Assembly (NCBI GenBank): GCA_902364645.1
Contig: CABJEP010000018.1
Location: 1-34,580 of the forward strand
From: Coriobacteriaceae bacterium
GTDB taxonomy: Bacteria; Actinomycetota; Coriobacteriia; Coriobacteriales; Coriobacteriaceae
DNA: 34,580 nt
Direction of reading: 5' to 3'
In this document: piece by piece, positions 1 to 6,474 of the stretch
Layout: each line of letters starts with the position of its first letter
How positions within the stretch are numbered: position 1 is the stretch's first letter
Position numbers and translations under genes: made by a program
Notes under the pieces: generated by a model
Seen by the model: only the letters and a program-made list of their open reading frames with translations
What the model was told of the DNA's origin: nothing
Database searches by the model: none

Positions 1-810
1 GTCGCCAAGGACTTCGACTTCTGCGACATCGACACCTTCGATATGTCAGACCCGGACGCCTACACACAGTACGACTGGTCGCTCTACGGCACCGTGATCA
101 ACTGCGGCGCCTACACCGCCGTGGATAGGGCGGAGACCGCCGAGGGCCGCGCGACCGCCTGGAAGGCCAACGCGACCGGCCCCGCCCTCCTCGCCCGCAC
201 ATGCTCTGATCACGGGATCACCCTCGTCCACGTGTCCAGCGACTACGTCTTCGACGGCACCGCCGAGGTGCATGACGAGGACGAGCCCCTCAGCCCGCTG
301 TCCGTCTACGGCCAGACCAAGGCCGCCGGCGACATCGCCGTGGCCGGGTGCCCGCGCCACTACATCATGCGCTCCAGCTGGGTCATCGGCGAGGGCCGCA
401 ACTTCGTCAAGACGATGAAGGGCCTGTCCGACCGCGTCGCCGACCTCGAGGACGGGCTCGAGCAGGTCACGGTCGTTGACGACCAGCTGGGCCGCCTGAC
501 CTTCACGCGCGACATGGCCGAGGCCATCTTCCACGTGCTGGGGACGCACGCCCCCTACGGCACCTACGACTGCACCGGCTCCGGCACCGTCAAGTCCTGG
601 GCCGATATCGCCCGCGCCGTCTTCGAGGCCGCCAACGGCAACGGGGACAGGGTCGTGCCGGTATCGACCGCCGACTACTACGCGAGCGCCGAGGGCCCCG
701 TCGCCCCGCGCCCGGTCCACTCCGCGCTCGACCTGTCCAAGCTCGAGGCTGCCGGCTTCCACATGCCCGACTGGGAGGAAGAGCTGGGGGAGTACATCAA
801 GACGCTCTAG
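1..810 (+). CDS. rfbD: dTDP-4-dehydrorhamnose reductase (RmlD/RfbD), 5' end outside window
   Basis: Reduces dTDP-4-keto-L-rhamnose to dTDP-L-rhamnose, the cytoplasmic sugar donor for surface polysaccharides. The frame is open from base 1, so the gene is cut by the window edge and an internal ATG at 43 is not the start. Visible short-chain dehydrogenase features are the INCGAYTAVDRAE segment typical of RmlD (usual form NCAAYTAVDKAE), the SSDYVFDG segment, and the YGQTK catalytic Tyr-x-x-x-Lys. The nucleotide-binding Gly-rich loop must lie upstream. About 269 codons are present against roughly 290 for a stand-alone enzyme. In some actinobacteria RmlD is fused behind an RmlC-like epimerase, which cannot be tested here. 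It converges on the glycosyltransferase at 913-1884, and the two share a symmetric terminator. Very strong G/C third-position bias fits a chromosomal gene. Confidence 0.9.
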   Translation, partial: VAKDFDFCDIDTFDMSDPDAYTQYDWSLYGTVINCGAYTAVDRAETAEGRATAWKANATGPALLARTCSDHGITLVHVSSDYVFDGTAEVHDEDEPLSPLSVYGQTKAAGDIAVAGCPRHYIMRSSWVIGEGRNFVKTMKGLSDRVADLEDGLEQVTVVDDQLGRLTFTRDMAEAIFHVLGTHAPYGTYDCTGSGTVKSWADIARAVFEAANGNGDRVVPVSTADYYASAEGPVAPRPVHSALDLSKLEAAGFHMPDWEEELGEYIKTL

Positions 811-832
811 CCGCTATTAACTTTTCGAGAGT

Positions 833-862
833 AAAAGCCGCCGTTCTTTAACGGCGGCTTTT
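833..862. terminator. Symmetric bidirectional terminator between rfbD and the GT2 gene
   Basis: A perfect 13-bp stem (833-845 with 850-862) encloses a CTTT loop. The stem starts AAAAGCCGCC and ends GGCGGCTTTT, so each strand reads a GC stem ending in a T run. It sits 23 bases after the rfbD stop and 51 bases beyond the stop of the convergent glycosyltransferase gene, so it can serve both. Confidence 0.9.
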
Positions 863-912
863 CTTGTTGGTGGCTATCTGCGCAGTGGTGCCAATAGTAT
901 TTTGCGGAAGAT

Positions 913-1884
913 CTACCTCTCGCTTGGCATGGAAGTAGGGTGGCCGGGCTGGTCGTCGTAGGCGTATTTGCTGTACACGTTGACCTCCCACTGCTTTTTT
1001 TCGACCTTTGCTACAGAATCTAGGATGAAGCCGGTCGCAAGGCTCAGGCCGCACAGGAACATAAACGAGGCGGCGAGCATAGCGGTGGGGAAGCGCGGGA
1101 CGAGGCCGGTCTGGAAATATTCGACAACGATGGGCATGCCCAGGGCGAGGCCGAATACCGCGAACAGAAGCGCAACGAGGCTGAAGAACTTCAGCGGGCG
1201 GTAGTCCTTGAACAGCGTGCCAATCATCGCAACGACTTTAATGCCGTCGCTTACGGTATTGAGCTTGGACTCGGAACCTTCCGGACGGTCGCGGTACTCG
1301 ATGGGCACATCCTTGATGCGCCAGCGGTGGTCGACGGCGTGGATCGAGAGCTCGGTTTCGATCTGGAAGCCCTCGGAAAGCACAGGGAAGGTTTTAACGA
1401 ACGGGCGGCTCATGGCACGGTAGCCGGTCATGACATCATCGAAGCTGTAGCCATAGATCCACTTGATCATGGCACGGACCAGATTGTTGCCAAAGCCGTG
1501 GAAGGCACGCTTGTTCTCCTCGGCGTAGGTGCCGTTGGAAAGGCGATCGCCTACGGTCATGTCGGCCGTGCCGTTAAGGATGGGCTCGCAGAGGGCCTTG
1601 GCCGCCTCGGCGGGGTAGGTGTCGTCTCCGTCGACCATCAGGTAGCAATCGGCGTCGATATCGCGAAACATCTGGCGGCACACGTTGCCCTTTCCCTGAC
1701 GGGGCTCAAAGCGGACTGTGGCGCCGTGCTCGGTGGCAATGCGTGAGGTATCGTCCGACGAGTTGTTGTCATAGACATAGACCGTCGCCTGCGGAAGCTC
1801 GCGGTGAAAGTCATCGATGACTTTGCCGATCGTGAGCGCTTCGTTGTAGCAAGGGATGATGACGGCGATGGATTCAGAATTCAC
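913..1884 (-). CDS. Family 2 glycosyltransferase, DPM1/GtrB-like, membrane-anchored
   Basis: Probable inverting GT2 enzyme moving a sugar from a nucleotide donor to polyprenyl phosphate at the inner face of the membrane. The 323-residue product opens with IAVIIPCYNEALTIGKVI, the GT-A fold start, followed by a DNNSSDDT segment. A DGDDTYPAEA segment carries the metal-binding Asp-x-Asp. Two hydrophobic helices lie near the C-terminus (about residues 235-260 and 270-290), as in GtrB and DPM1-type enzymes. The start is a GTG at 1884-1882, preceded by AAGGAG six bases upstream. The gene diverges from the Wzm/Wzt exporter and sits beside rfbD, which supports a polysaccharide or glycolipid role. The sugar and acceptor cannot be read from sequence. 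Confidence 0.85.
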   Translation of the reverse strand: MNSESIAVIIPCYNEALTIGKVIDDFHRELPQATVYVYDNNSSDDTSRIATEHGATVRFEPRQGKGNVCRQMFRDIDADCYLMVDGDDTYPAEAAKALCEPILNGTADMTVGDRLSNGTYAEENKRAFHGFGNNLVRAMIKWIYGYSFDDVMTGYRAMSRPFVKTFPVLSEGFQIETELSIHAVDHRWRIKDVPIEYRDRPEGSESKLNTVSDGIKVVAMIGTLFKDYRPLKFFSLVALLFAVFGLALGMPIVVEYFQTGLVPRFPTAMLAASFMFLCGLSLATGFILDSVAKVEKKQWEVNVYSKYAYDDQPGHPTSMPSER

Positions 1885-2044
1885 TTAATGCTCCTTATAC
1901 ATTCAATCCTAGAAAGTATAGCCGTTTGGGCCTGGCATCCTAAGATGTGGGTTAGTTCTCCAGTTTTGTTGCGCGAATCGTTTGCATGGCCGTCGGGTCT
2001 ATACTGTTCGTTTGTCAACGATTACGAGTAAAGGAGTTGCATCC
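1885..2044. promoter_or_regulatory. Divergent promoter region between the GT2 gene and wzm
   Basis: This 160-bp gap separates two divergent genes. On the minus strand a TATACT hexamer (1915-1920) lies about 30 bases before the GTG of the glycosyltransferase. On the plus strand a TATACT (2000-2005) lies 39 bases before the GTG of wzm. Neither has a convincing -35 at 17 bp; the best minus-strand match is TTAGGA. The region is visibly richer in A/T than the genes. The -10 boxes are candidates only. Confidence 0.45.
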
Positions 2045-2890
2045 GTGTCGGATCAGACAAAGCAACAAGAAACTCGCAGTCTGCCTGCGACGTTTGCTAA
2101 GAACGAATTTGAGAAGGACGCGTTTATCCTTCGTCAGCTGGTTACCAAGGATTTTAAGATCAAGTATCGCCGTAGCGTTCTGGGCGTCGCATGGTCGGTG
2201 CTCAACCCGCTGCTGATGATGATCGTCATGGCCATCGTGTTCTCGACGATTTTTGGCCAGGGCCGCAATGGCTCAATGACGCCCGAGATGTACCCGCTGT
2301 ACTTGATCGTGGGTAACATTACCTTTGCCGTCATGTCTGAGTCTACTAACCAGGCCCTGACGTCGATCGTGGGCGCTGCCCCTCTGCTCAAGAAGGTTAA
2401 GGTGCACCGCTGGGTTTTCCCGGTGCAGAAGGTGCTCTTCTCGCTGGTCAACTTTGCCTTCTCGCTGGTCGCCGTCGCCATCGTCATGCTGTGGTTCCGC
2501 GTTATGCCTTCTTGGCACCTTATTCTGCTGCCGGTTTGCCTGCTGCTGCTTATGTGCTTCTGCATGGGCCTGGGCATGATGCTCTCTGCCCTTACGGTCT
2601 TCTTCCGCGACGTTATGCATCTGTGGAGCGTCGTCATTACGGCGTGGACTTACATTACGCCCATCTTCTGGACGACTGACTATATTGCGCAAATGCCGCA
2701 TCTCGTGCGTATCTTGATGTATGCGAACCCCATGTTCAACTACCTGCAGTTTATGCGCGATATCTTCCTGTTCCAGACTACGCCCTCGCTTATGACGTTT
2801 GGTATGTGCGTTGCCTGGGCGGTTCTTGCGCTTATTATTGGCTATACCGTGTTCCATAAGTCCGAGCGCAAGTTCATCCTCTACATCTAA
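2045..2890 (+). CDS. wzm: ABC-2 type polysaccharide export permease (Wzm/TagG family)
   Basis: Membrane half of an ABC exporter moving lipid-linked polysaccharide or teichoic-acid-like polymer across the membrane. The 281-residue product has a polar N-terminus, the segment FKIKYRRSVLGVAWSVLNPL typical of ABC-2 polysaccharide permeases, about six hydrophobic helices, and an FFRDVMHLWSVVITAWTYITP segment near helices 4-5. The reading frame is open upstream to 1982. The GTG at 2045 is chosen because AAGGAG (2031-2036) lies eight bases before it and the family N-terminus fits. The ATPase partner begins 11 bases after the stop, so the pair is an operon. Base composition is lower in GC than the aro operon, which is common for polysaccharide loci. 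Confidence 0.9.
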   Translation: MSDQTKQQETRSLPATFAKNEFEKDAFILRQLVTKDFKIKYRRSVLGVAWSVLNPLLMMIVMAIVFSTIFGQGRNGSMTPEMYPLYLIVGNITFAVMSESTNQALTSIVGAAPLLKKVKVHRWVFPVQKVLFSLVNFAFSLVAVAIVMLWFRVMPSWHLILLPVCLLLLMCFCMGLGMMLSALTVFFRDVMHLWSVVITAWTYITPIFWTTDYIAQMPHLVRILMYANPMFNYLQFMRDIFLFQTTPSLMTFGMCVAWAVLALIIGYTVFHKSERKFILYI

Positions 2891-2901
2891 GGAGTGCTGT
2901 G

Positions 2902-3669
2902 ATGACTGAATCTGTTGTTGATTACAGCGAGCAGCCTCTGGCTGTCGAGGTCGACGACGTCACCATGATCTTTAACATGGCGTCCGAGTCGCTGACCAAC
3001 CTCAAGGAGTACTTCATTAAGCTTGCCAAGCACGAGCTGTTCTTTGAGGAGTTTAGGGCGCTTAAGCACATCTCGTTTGATATTCATCGCGGCGAGGTTG
3101 TGGGTCTGGTCGGCACCAATGGCTCCGGCAAGTCTACGATGCTCAAGATTATCGCTGGCGTTCTTGAGCCTAGCGAGGGCAGCGTTAAGGTGCACGGTAA
3201 CATCGCGCCGCTGATTGAGCTTGGCGCCGGCTTTGACCCCGAGCTGACCGCCCGCGAGAACATCTATCTGAACGGCGCCCTGCTCGGCTATACCAAGGAG
3301 TTCATCGATGCCAACTTTGACGGCATTATCGAATTCGCTGAGCTGCAGAACTTTGTCGATATGCCGCTTAAGAACTTCTCCTCGGGCATGGTGGCGCGTA
3401 TCGCCTTTGCAATCGCGACGATTACCGAGCCCGATATTCTGATCGTTGACGAGACGTTGTCCGTCGGTGATGTGTTCTTCCAGCAGAAGTGCGAGGACCG
3501 TATCCAGCACTTTATCCAGAGCGGCGACGTGACGGTTCTGTTCGTTTCGCACTCTATGGAGCAGGTTGAGCGCATCTGCCAGCGTGCCGTTTGGATTGAG
3601 AAGGGTGACCTTCGCATGGACGGCCCGGTCGATGAGGTCTGCAAGGCGTACCGCGAGCAGTTCAACTAG
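2902..3669 (+). CDS. wzt: Polysaccharide export ABC transporter ATPase (Wzt/TagH family, short form)
   Basis: Cytoplasmic ATPase subunit energising the Wzm-like permease just upstream. About 255 residues. Walker A is GTNGSGKST, the signature region reads NFSSGMVARIAFA, and Walker B is PDILIVDE, followed by a switch His in LFVSHSMEQ. The start is ATG 2902 with TAAGGAG seven bases upstream; GTG 2899 would be too close. The protein stops right after the nucleotide-binding domain. The C-terminal carbohydrate-binding domain that lets some Wzt proteins recognise a capped O-antigen is absent, so substrate choice must lie elsewhere, as in TagH-lacking or cap-independent exporters. The tRNA-Arg gene follows 54 bases downstream. 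Confidence 0.9.
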   Translation: MTESVVDYSEQPLAVEVDDVTMIFNMASESLTNLKEYFIKLAKHELFFEEFRALKHISFDIHRGEVVGLVGTNGSGKSTMLKIIAGVLEPSEGSVKVHGNIAPLIELGAGFDPELTARENIYLNGALLGYTKEFIDANFDGIIEFAELQNFVDMPLKNFSSGMVARIAFAIATITEPDILIVDETLSVGDVFFQQKCEDRIQHFIQSGDVTVLFVSHSMEQVERICQRAVWIEKGDLRMDGPVDEVCKAYREQFN

Positions 3670-3723
3670 GTTATAATTACTTGCGCCTGACAGGCTTGCG
3701 CTTGCTTGGGCGTGCGGTTATTT

Positions 3724-3800
3724 GCTCCATTAGCTCAGTTGGATAGAGCAGGGGACTTCTAATCCCAAGGTCGACGGTTCGAATCCGCCATGGAGCACCA
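3724..3800 (+). tRNA. tRNA-Arg, anticodon TCT
   Basis: A full cloverleaf can be drawn. The acceptor stem GCTCCAT pairs with ATGGAGC. The D arm is GCTC/GAGC. The anticodon stem GGGGA/TCCCA carries the loop CTTCTAA with anticodon TCT at 3758-3760. The T arm GACGG-TTCGAAT-CCGCC follows. Discriminator A is at 3797 and CCA is encoded at 3798-3800. It reads AGA codons, which are rare in the neighbouring genes. A TATAAT lies 47 bases upstream (3672-3677) without a clear -35. Its 3' end borders the accessory zone. Confidence 0.97.
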
Positions 3801-3809
3801 TCGTTTATT

Positions 3810-3841
3810 AAGCCCAGACCGCTTGGTGGTCTGGGCTTTTT
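3810..3841 (+). terminator. Terminator after tRNA-Arg(TCT)
   Basis: An 11-bp perfect stem (AAGCCCAGACC with GGTCTGGGCTT) closes a 7-base loop and is followed by a T run, starting 10 bases after the tRNA CCA end. Confidence 0.9.
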
Positions 3842-3845
3842 CACA

Positions 3846-4343
3846 TGCCGGTGTTCTTTATTCTTGCCGGGTATACGTTTAGACCGAAGCCGTGGCGTGA
3901 GCTGCTGTTGTGCTGCTGATGTGGATTGGTTATACGGCGCGCCTAAGGGGGCTGGAGCCGAGCGTGAGCGAGCCTCTGCTGTTTATTGGAGCCGGTGTTG
4001 CTTGGCTTGTCCTTGCCGCGCTGAGTGGGGTGAGCTTTCGAGCCGCCGCGTGGATGGGTTTTTGGTTGCGACAGTTGCCGCTCTTGCCGGTAGCTACTGC
4101 GTGTGCTGGGTTTCGATGGCGTTGGAGAAGTTGAAAGACGTGCCGGTTTTGGGGTCCTTTGAGCGAGCGCTCGTGTTCTGCGGACAGGCCAGTCTTGCCA
4201 TCTTTGCAATCCACGCGGTCGATTGGTTTATTCCTTGGCAGACCATGCCTCTGCTTATGACGCTGCCAGCATCGTGGCTCTTTGCGTCGATTGTGCGCCG
4301 CAGGTGCGACATAGGGTTGGTGTACGTGATCAAGAAGGCGTAA
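3846..4343 (+). pseudogene. Decayed acyltransferase-3 family membrane protein
   Basis: Three fragments in two frames read like one acyltransferase-3 (COG3594-type) protein. Fragment 1 (from 3846) gives MPVFFILAGYTFRPKPW, matching the family's usual (H)MPLFFFLSGY segment, and stops at 3918. Fragment 2 (about 3901-4080, a different frame) is hydrophobic, with LLFIGAGVAWLVLAALSG. Fragment 3 (about 4065-4343, back in the first frame) contains LEKLKDVPVLGSFERALVF followed by ASLAIFAIHAVDW, the normal C-terminal helix. The N-terminal helix with the catalytic His and several central helices are missing. About 165 codons remain where a working protein has about 340. It therefore holds at least two frameshifts plus deletions. 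The intact gene would probably have O-acylated surface glycans, fitting the polysaccharide genes upstream. No start with a good ribosome site is seen. Confidence 0.7.
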
Positions 4344-4344
4344 C

Positions 4345-4375
4345 AAAAACGGGGAGGACCAACTTGGCCCTCCCC
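4345..4375 (-). terminator. Terminator of the DUF4869/ATPase cassette
   Basis: Read on the minus strand, GGGGAGG pairs with CCTCCCC (4369-4375 with 4351-4357). A partly paired inner stem follows, then GTTTTTG (4350-4344). It begins 17 bases beyond the stop of the P-loop gene, and its T tract faces the right way only for the minus strand. Confidence 0.8.
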
Positions 4376-4391
4376 ACTATATCTAGTCTGT

Positions 4392-5393
4392 CTAGTCTGC
4401 CTTCAGGCACTCGGGCAAGACGTTTGCAACTGCATTCATCGCCTGCGGCCTCAGGTACTGCTCATTGAGCTTTGCCTTTCTGTAGGCGTAGCGAGTGTCT
4501 GCCGAGTACTTGATCAATACGTCGGTGAAGAATCGTTCCCAGCTTAGGTAGTCGCGGCTTTCGATATAGCTCGAAGGATCCTTGAGGATTTTTGGAATGT
4601 CGTTACTGGGAATGAGGCCAGATTGCAGAAGTGTCCACTCGAATGATTCCGGGAGGAACAAGCGAACGTTCTTGTAAACGCGCTGTCCGAGCACCTTTTC
4701 GATGTAGGGACCAAACGCTGCGCCGTCTCCAATGGCAAGAACGTTTTGCTCGGGGCATTCGTGAATTGTCCGCTTTAGATTTGCTACGCCGGTGGCGGTA
4801 TAGCAGGGGATTCCGAGCCGGTTGCAAAGAGCGTCGTAGAATTGATAGCCAGATTTGCTATCCTCGACAACTACGGCGTCGGGTACCTCGAATCCAACAT
4901 TTAGATCCTGATACAGCATGCTTGCCGTGTGGTCATATAGCGGCTTGGTCACCGAGTAGAAGCGCCTGTCGCTCTTGCGGCCATTGATTGTTTTACTCGT
5001 CGTGTTGACTAACTTCAGGATCTCATCAACGCTGTAGGGGAGCTCGTTGGCATCGCGACGAGATATCAGAACAAAATAGTTGGACGAGCCGTTTACGGTT
5101 TTGGCGAAGTCCTTTGAGTAGATAAACTCGTTGCCCTCATCTAGAAAGACGATTGAATCTTCGATGATCGAAAGCTCGCGCTCCCAGCGTCTGCCGGAAA
5201 GCGTTTCGCAAGGCACGTCGCAGCTGAGTGCAACGCCGCTTTCCGGTCCTCGGTCGTTGTAGTCGCGAATCATCGAGATGAGCGTCGTTTTGCCCGTGCC
5301 GCTGTTGCCGCGGATGAAGGAAATATTGCGTTTAAAGGTGAGCGTGTATTTGACTTTTGCGCGCTCCACGACAACGGTGTGTGATCCTTTCAT
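4392..5393 (-). CDS. Compact P-loop ATPase, possible TOPRIM-like C-terminus; partner of DUF4869-like protein
   Basis: Function unknown. The 333-residue protein starts with a beta-rich lead-in (KVKYTLTFKRNISFIRG) like SMC/RecF/ABC-type ATPases, then Walker A GNSGTGKT (residues 29-36) and Walker B IVFLDE (D85, E86). Next is FVLISRRD (about 107-114), in the position of a sensor strand. There is no LSGG-type signature or long coiled coil, so the ATPase core is unusually small. The second half has VVVEDSKSG (E177) followed about 40 residues later by VLAIGDGAAFG (D223). That spacing recalls the Glu and Asp of a TOPRIM fold as in OLD nucleases, but the second Asp of a DxD is not seen, so this is a suggestion only. 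The start ATG overlaps the stop of the upstream gene by one base (TAATG), implying coupled translation. Composition is more A/T-rich than the aro operon. Relatives are often annotated loosely, and no function should be assumed. Confidence 0.8.
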   Translation of the reverse strand: MKGSHTVVVERAKVKYTLTFKRNISFIRGNSGTGKTTLISMIRDYNDRGPESGVALSCDVPCETLSGRRWERELSIIEDSIVFLDEGNEFIYSKDFAKTVNGSSNYFVLISRRDANELPYSVDEILKLVNTTSKTINGRKSDRRFYSVTKPLYDHTASMLYQDLNVGFEVPDAVVVEDSKSGYQFYDALCNRLGIPCYTATGVANLKRTIHECPEQNVLAIGDGAAFGPYIEKVLGQRVYKNVRLFLPESFEWTLLQSGLIPSNDIPKILKDPSSYIESRDYLSWERFFTDVLIKYSADTRYAYRKAKLNEQYLRPQAMNAVANVLPECLKAD

Positions 5394-5842
5394 TACTCAT
5401 CAACATCCAGAAAATCATTGGTGGCACCGACGAACTCCTGCATGTTCCTGACGATGCGGCCGTCGTTATTGATGCGAATCTCAAAACGCTTCCAGGGAAA
5501 TTTCATGATGTGGTAAAGGGTCACCAGCACATCCTGCTCTTTGCCAATTTTGAGCAGCCAGCGGGCGCAGTTATCTCCGCAAGTGGATGCATTGAACACC
5601 ATGTTTGGTAGATTGCGCACCAGCAGCAGCGTCTTAACGCCGCCGGACAGTTCGAGTGGGGTGATCGAGCCCAGCTGCTTGCTTACGATGTTGTGGGGGC
5701 CGATGAGCTCTGATCCGTCCACGCTTTTAATGATCTGTGCGGCCATAGGGTCTTCGAACCATGAGTCCAAGTATGAGTTCCTAAAGTAGGTCTCGGTATC
5801 GTAGATGGAACCGGGGTAATCTCCCAGATGGATGCTTAGCAT
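5393..5842 (-). CDS. DUF4869-like protein, first gene of the two-gene cassette
   Basis: The 149-residue soluble protein from ATG 5842 begins MLSIHLGDYPGSIYDTETYF and includes a LGSITPLELSGGVKTLLLV segment and a conserved-looking FNASTCGDNCARWLLKIG segment. I recognise this pattern as the DUF4869 family, from memory of family style rather than a search. The frame is open to 5932, but ATG 5842 has GGAG six bases upstream, and the upstream extension would run into a terminator hairpin. There is no membrane segment or catalytic signature. The two Cys in TCGDNC could bind metal or be redox-active (inference). The stop overlaps the ATPase start by one base, so the two are almost certainly made together. 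The fixed order and coupling suggest this small protein either regulates or targets the ATPase. Confidence 0.75.
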   Translation of the reverse strand: MLSIHLGDYPGSIYDTETYFRNSYLDSWFEDPMAAQIIKSVDGSELIGPHNIVSKQLGSITPLELSGGVKTLLLVRNLPNMVFNASTCGDNCARWLLKIGKEQDVLVTLYHIMKFPWKRFEIRINNDGRIVRNMQEFVGATNDFLDVDE

Positions 5843-5873
5843 GCGAGTCTCCAGACGTTGTGTGGCTGCAACG

Positions 5874-5879
5874 ATTATA
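5874..5879 (-). promoter_or_regulatory. Candidate -10 box for the DUF4869/ATPase cassette
   Basis: A perfect TATAAT on the minus strand lies 31 bases before the ATG at 5842, between that start and the terminator hairpin at 5893-5926. No good -35 is visible at 16-18 bp; the region is occupied by the hairpin arm. The position fits a promoter private to the cassette with a leader of about 25 bases. Confidence 0.5.
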
Positions 5880-5892
5880 TGCCAGTAATAAA

Positions 5893-5926
5893 GTGCCGCC
5901 AGTAGCGAGGTTGCTGCTGGCGGCAC
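5893..5926 (-). terminator. Hairpin ending the aromatic operon
   Basis: A 14-bp stem (GTGCCGCCAGTAGC with GCTGCTGGCGGCAC, one G-T wobble) closes a 6-base loop. On the minus strand it is followed by TTTATTAC. It lies 47 bases past the aroQ stop. The T tract is imperfect, so some read-through into the DUF4869 cassette is possible. Confidence 0.6.
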
Positions 5927-5972
5927 TGGCATTATTAGCGTGTGAATCGCGTTGATGGATTTGCTCGCGAGG

Positions 5973-6410
5973 CTACTTTTCGAGGCGTTCCCTCAGCAGC
6001 TCCAGCGCGTGGGCGTAGCCTTGCAGGCCCTCTCCGGTGATGGTGGCGAAGCAGGCTAGGCGTGCGTAGCTCACCTGGCGGAAGTCCTCGCGGGTCTCGA
6101 CAGCGCTGATGTGTACCTCGACGGCAGGGATAGCGACGGCCTTGAGGGCATCGAGGATCGCTACGCTCGTGTGCGTGTAGGCCGCCGGATTGATGACGAT
6201 GCCGTCGACCTTGCCGTAGGCCTCCTGGATCTTATCGACGATGCTGCCCTCGTGGTTGGACTGGAAGACTTCGACCTCGTCAAAACCCTGCGCGGCGCCT
6301 GCCTCCTGGCAGATCTGGACCAGGCGGTCGTAGTTGTCGCTGCCATAGATGCCCGGCTCGCGAATTCCGAGCATATTAAGGTTGGGGCCGTTGATGACGA
6401 GTGCTTTCAT
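5973..6410 (-). CDS. aroQ: 3-dehydroquinate dehydratase, type II
   Basis: Dehydrates 3-dehydroquinate to 3-dehydroshikimate, the third shikimate step, in the cytoplasm as a dodecamer (family knowledge). The 145 residues match the usual type II length. Motifs seen are INGPNLNMLGIREPGIYG at the N-terminus (including the catalytic Tyr of the lid loop), FQSNHEGSIVD, GIVINPAAYTHTSVAI, and VEVHISAVETREDF with the active-site His. It is the last gene of the minus-strand aromatic operon. AAGGAAG lies five bases before the ATG. A gap of 64 bases holding a perfect palindrome separates it from aroEK, the largest gap in the operon, so its expression may be set separately. Confidence 0.96.
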   Translation of the reverse strand: MKALVINGPNLNMLGIREPGIYGSDNYDRLVQICQEAGAAQGFDEVEVFQSNHEGSIVDKIQEAYGKVDGIVINPAAYTHTSVAILDALKAVAIPAVEVHISAVETREDFRQVSYARLACFATITGEGLQGYAHALELLRERLEK

Positions 6411-6431
6411 GGCTGCTTCCTTTGCGGTTGG

Positions 6432-6472
6432 AAATCCATCACAAAGGTGCCTGTCCCCTTTGTGATGGATTT
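6432..6472. repeat. Perfect 16-bp palindrome (REP-like) between aroEK and aroQ
   Basis: AAATCCATCACAAAGG (6432-6447) is perfectly complementary to 6457-6472, with a 9-base loop TGCCTGTCC. It starts 2 bases after the aroEK stop. There is no T run on either side, so it is not a standard intrinsic terminator. The core resembles short palindromes scattered between genes in gut actinobacteria and clostridia (recollection, unverified). No second copy is seen in this window. Confidence 0.75.
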
Positions 6473-6474
6473 GG

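Noticed and set aside
3672..3677. TATAAT as promoter for tRNA-Arg(TCT)
   Set aside because: No matching -35 at 16-18 bp and 47 bases from the tRNA; kept only as a remark.
3778..3800. tRNA-Arg 3' end as an active attachment site
   Set aside because: No second copy of the tRNA 3' end and no integrase were seen within the window.
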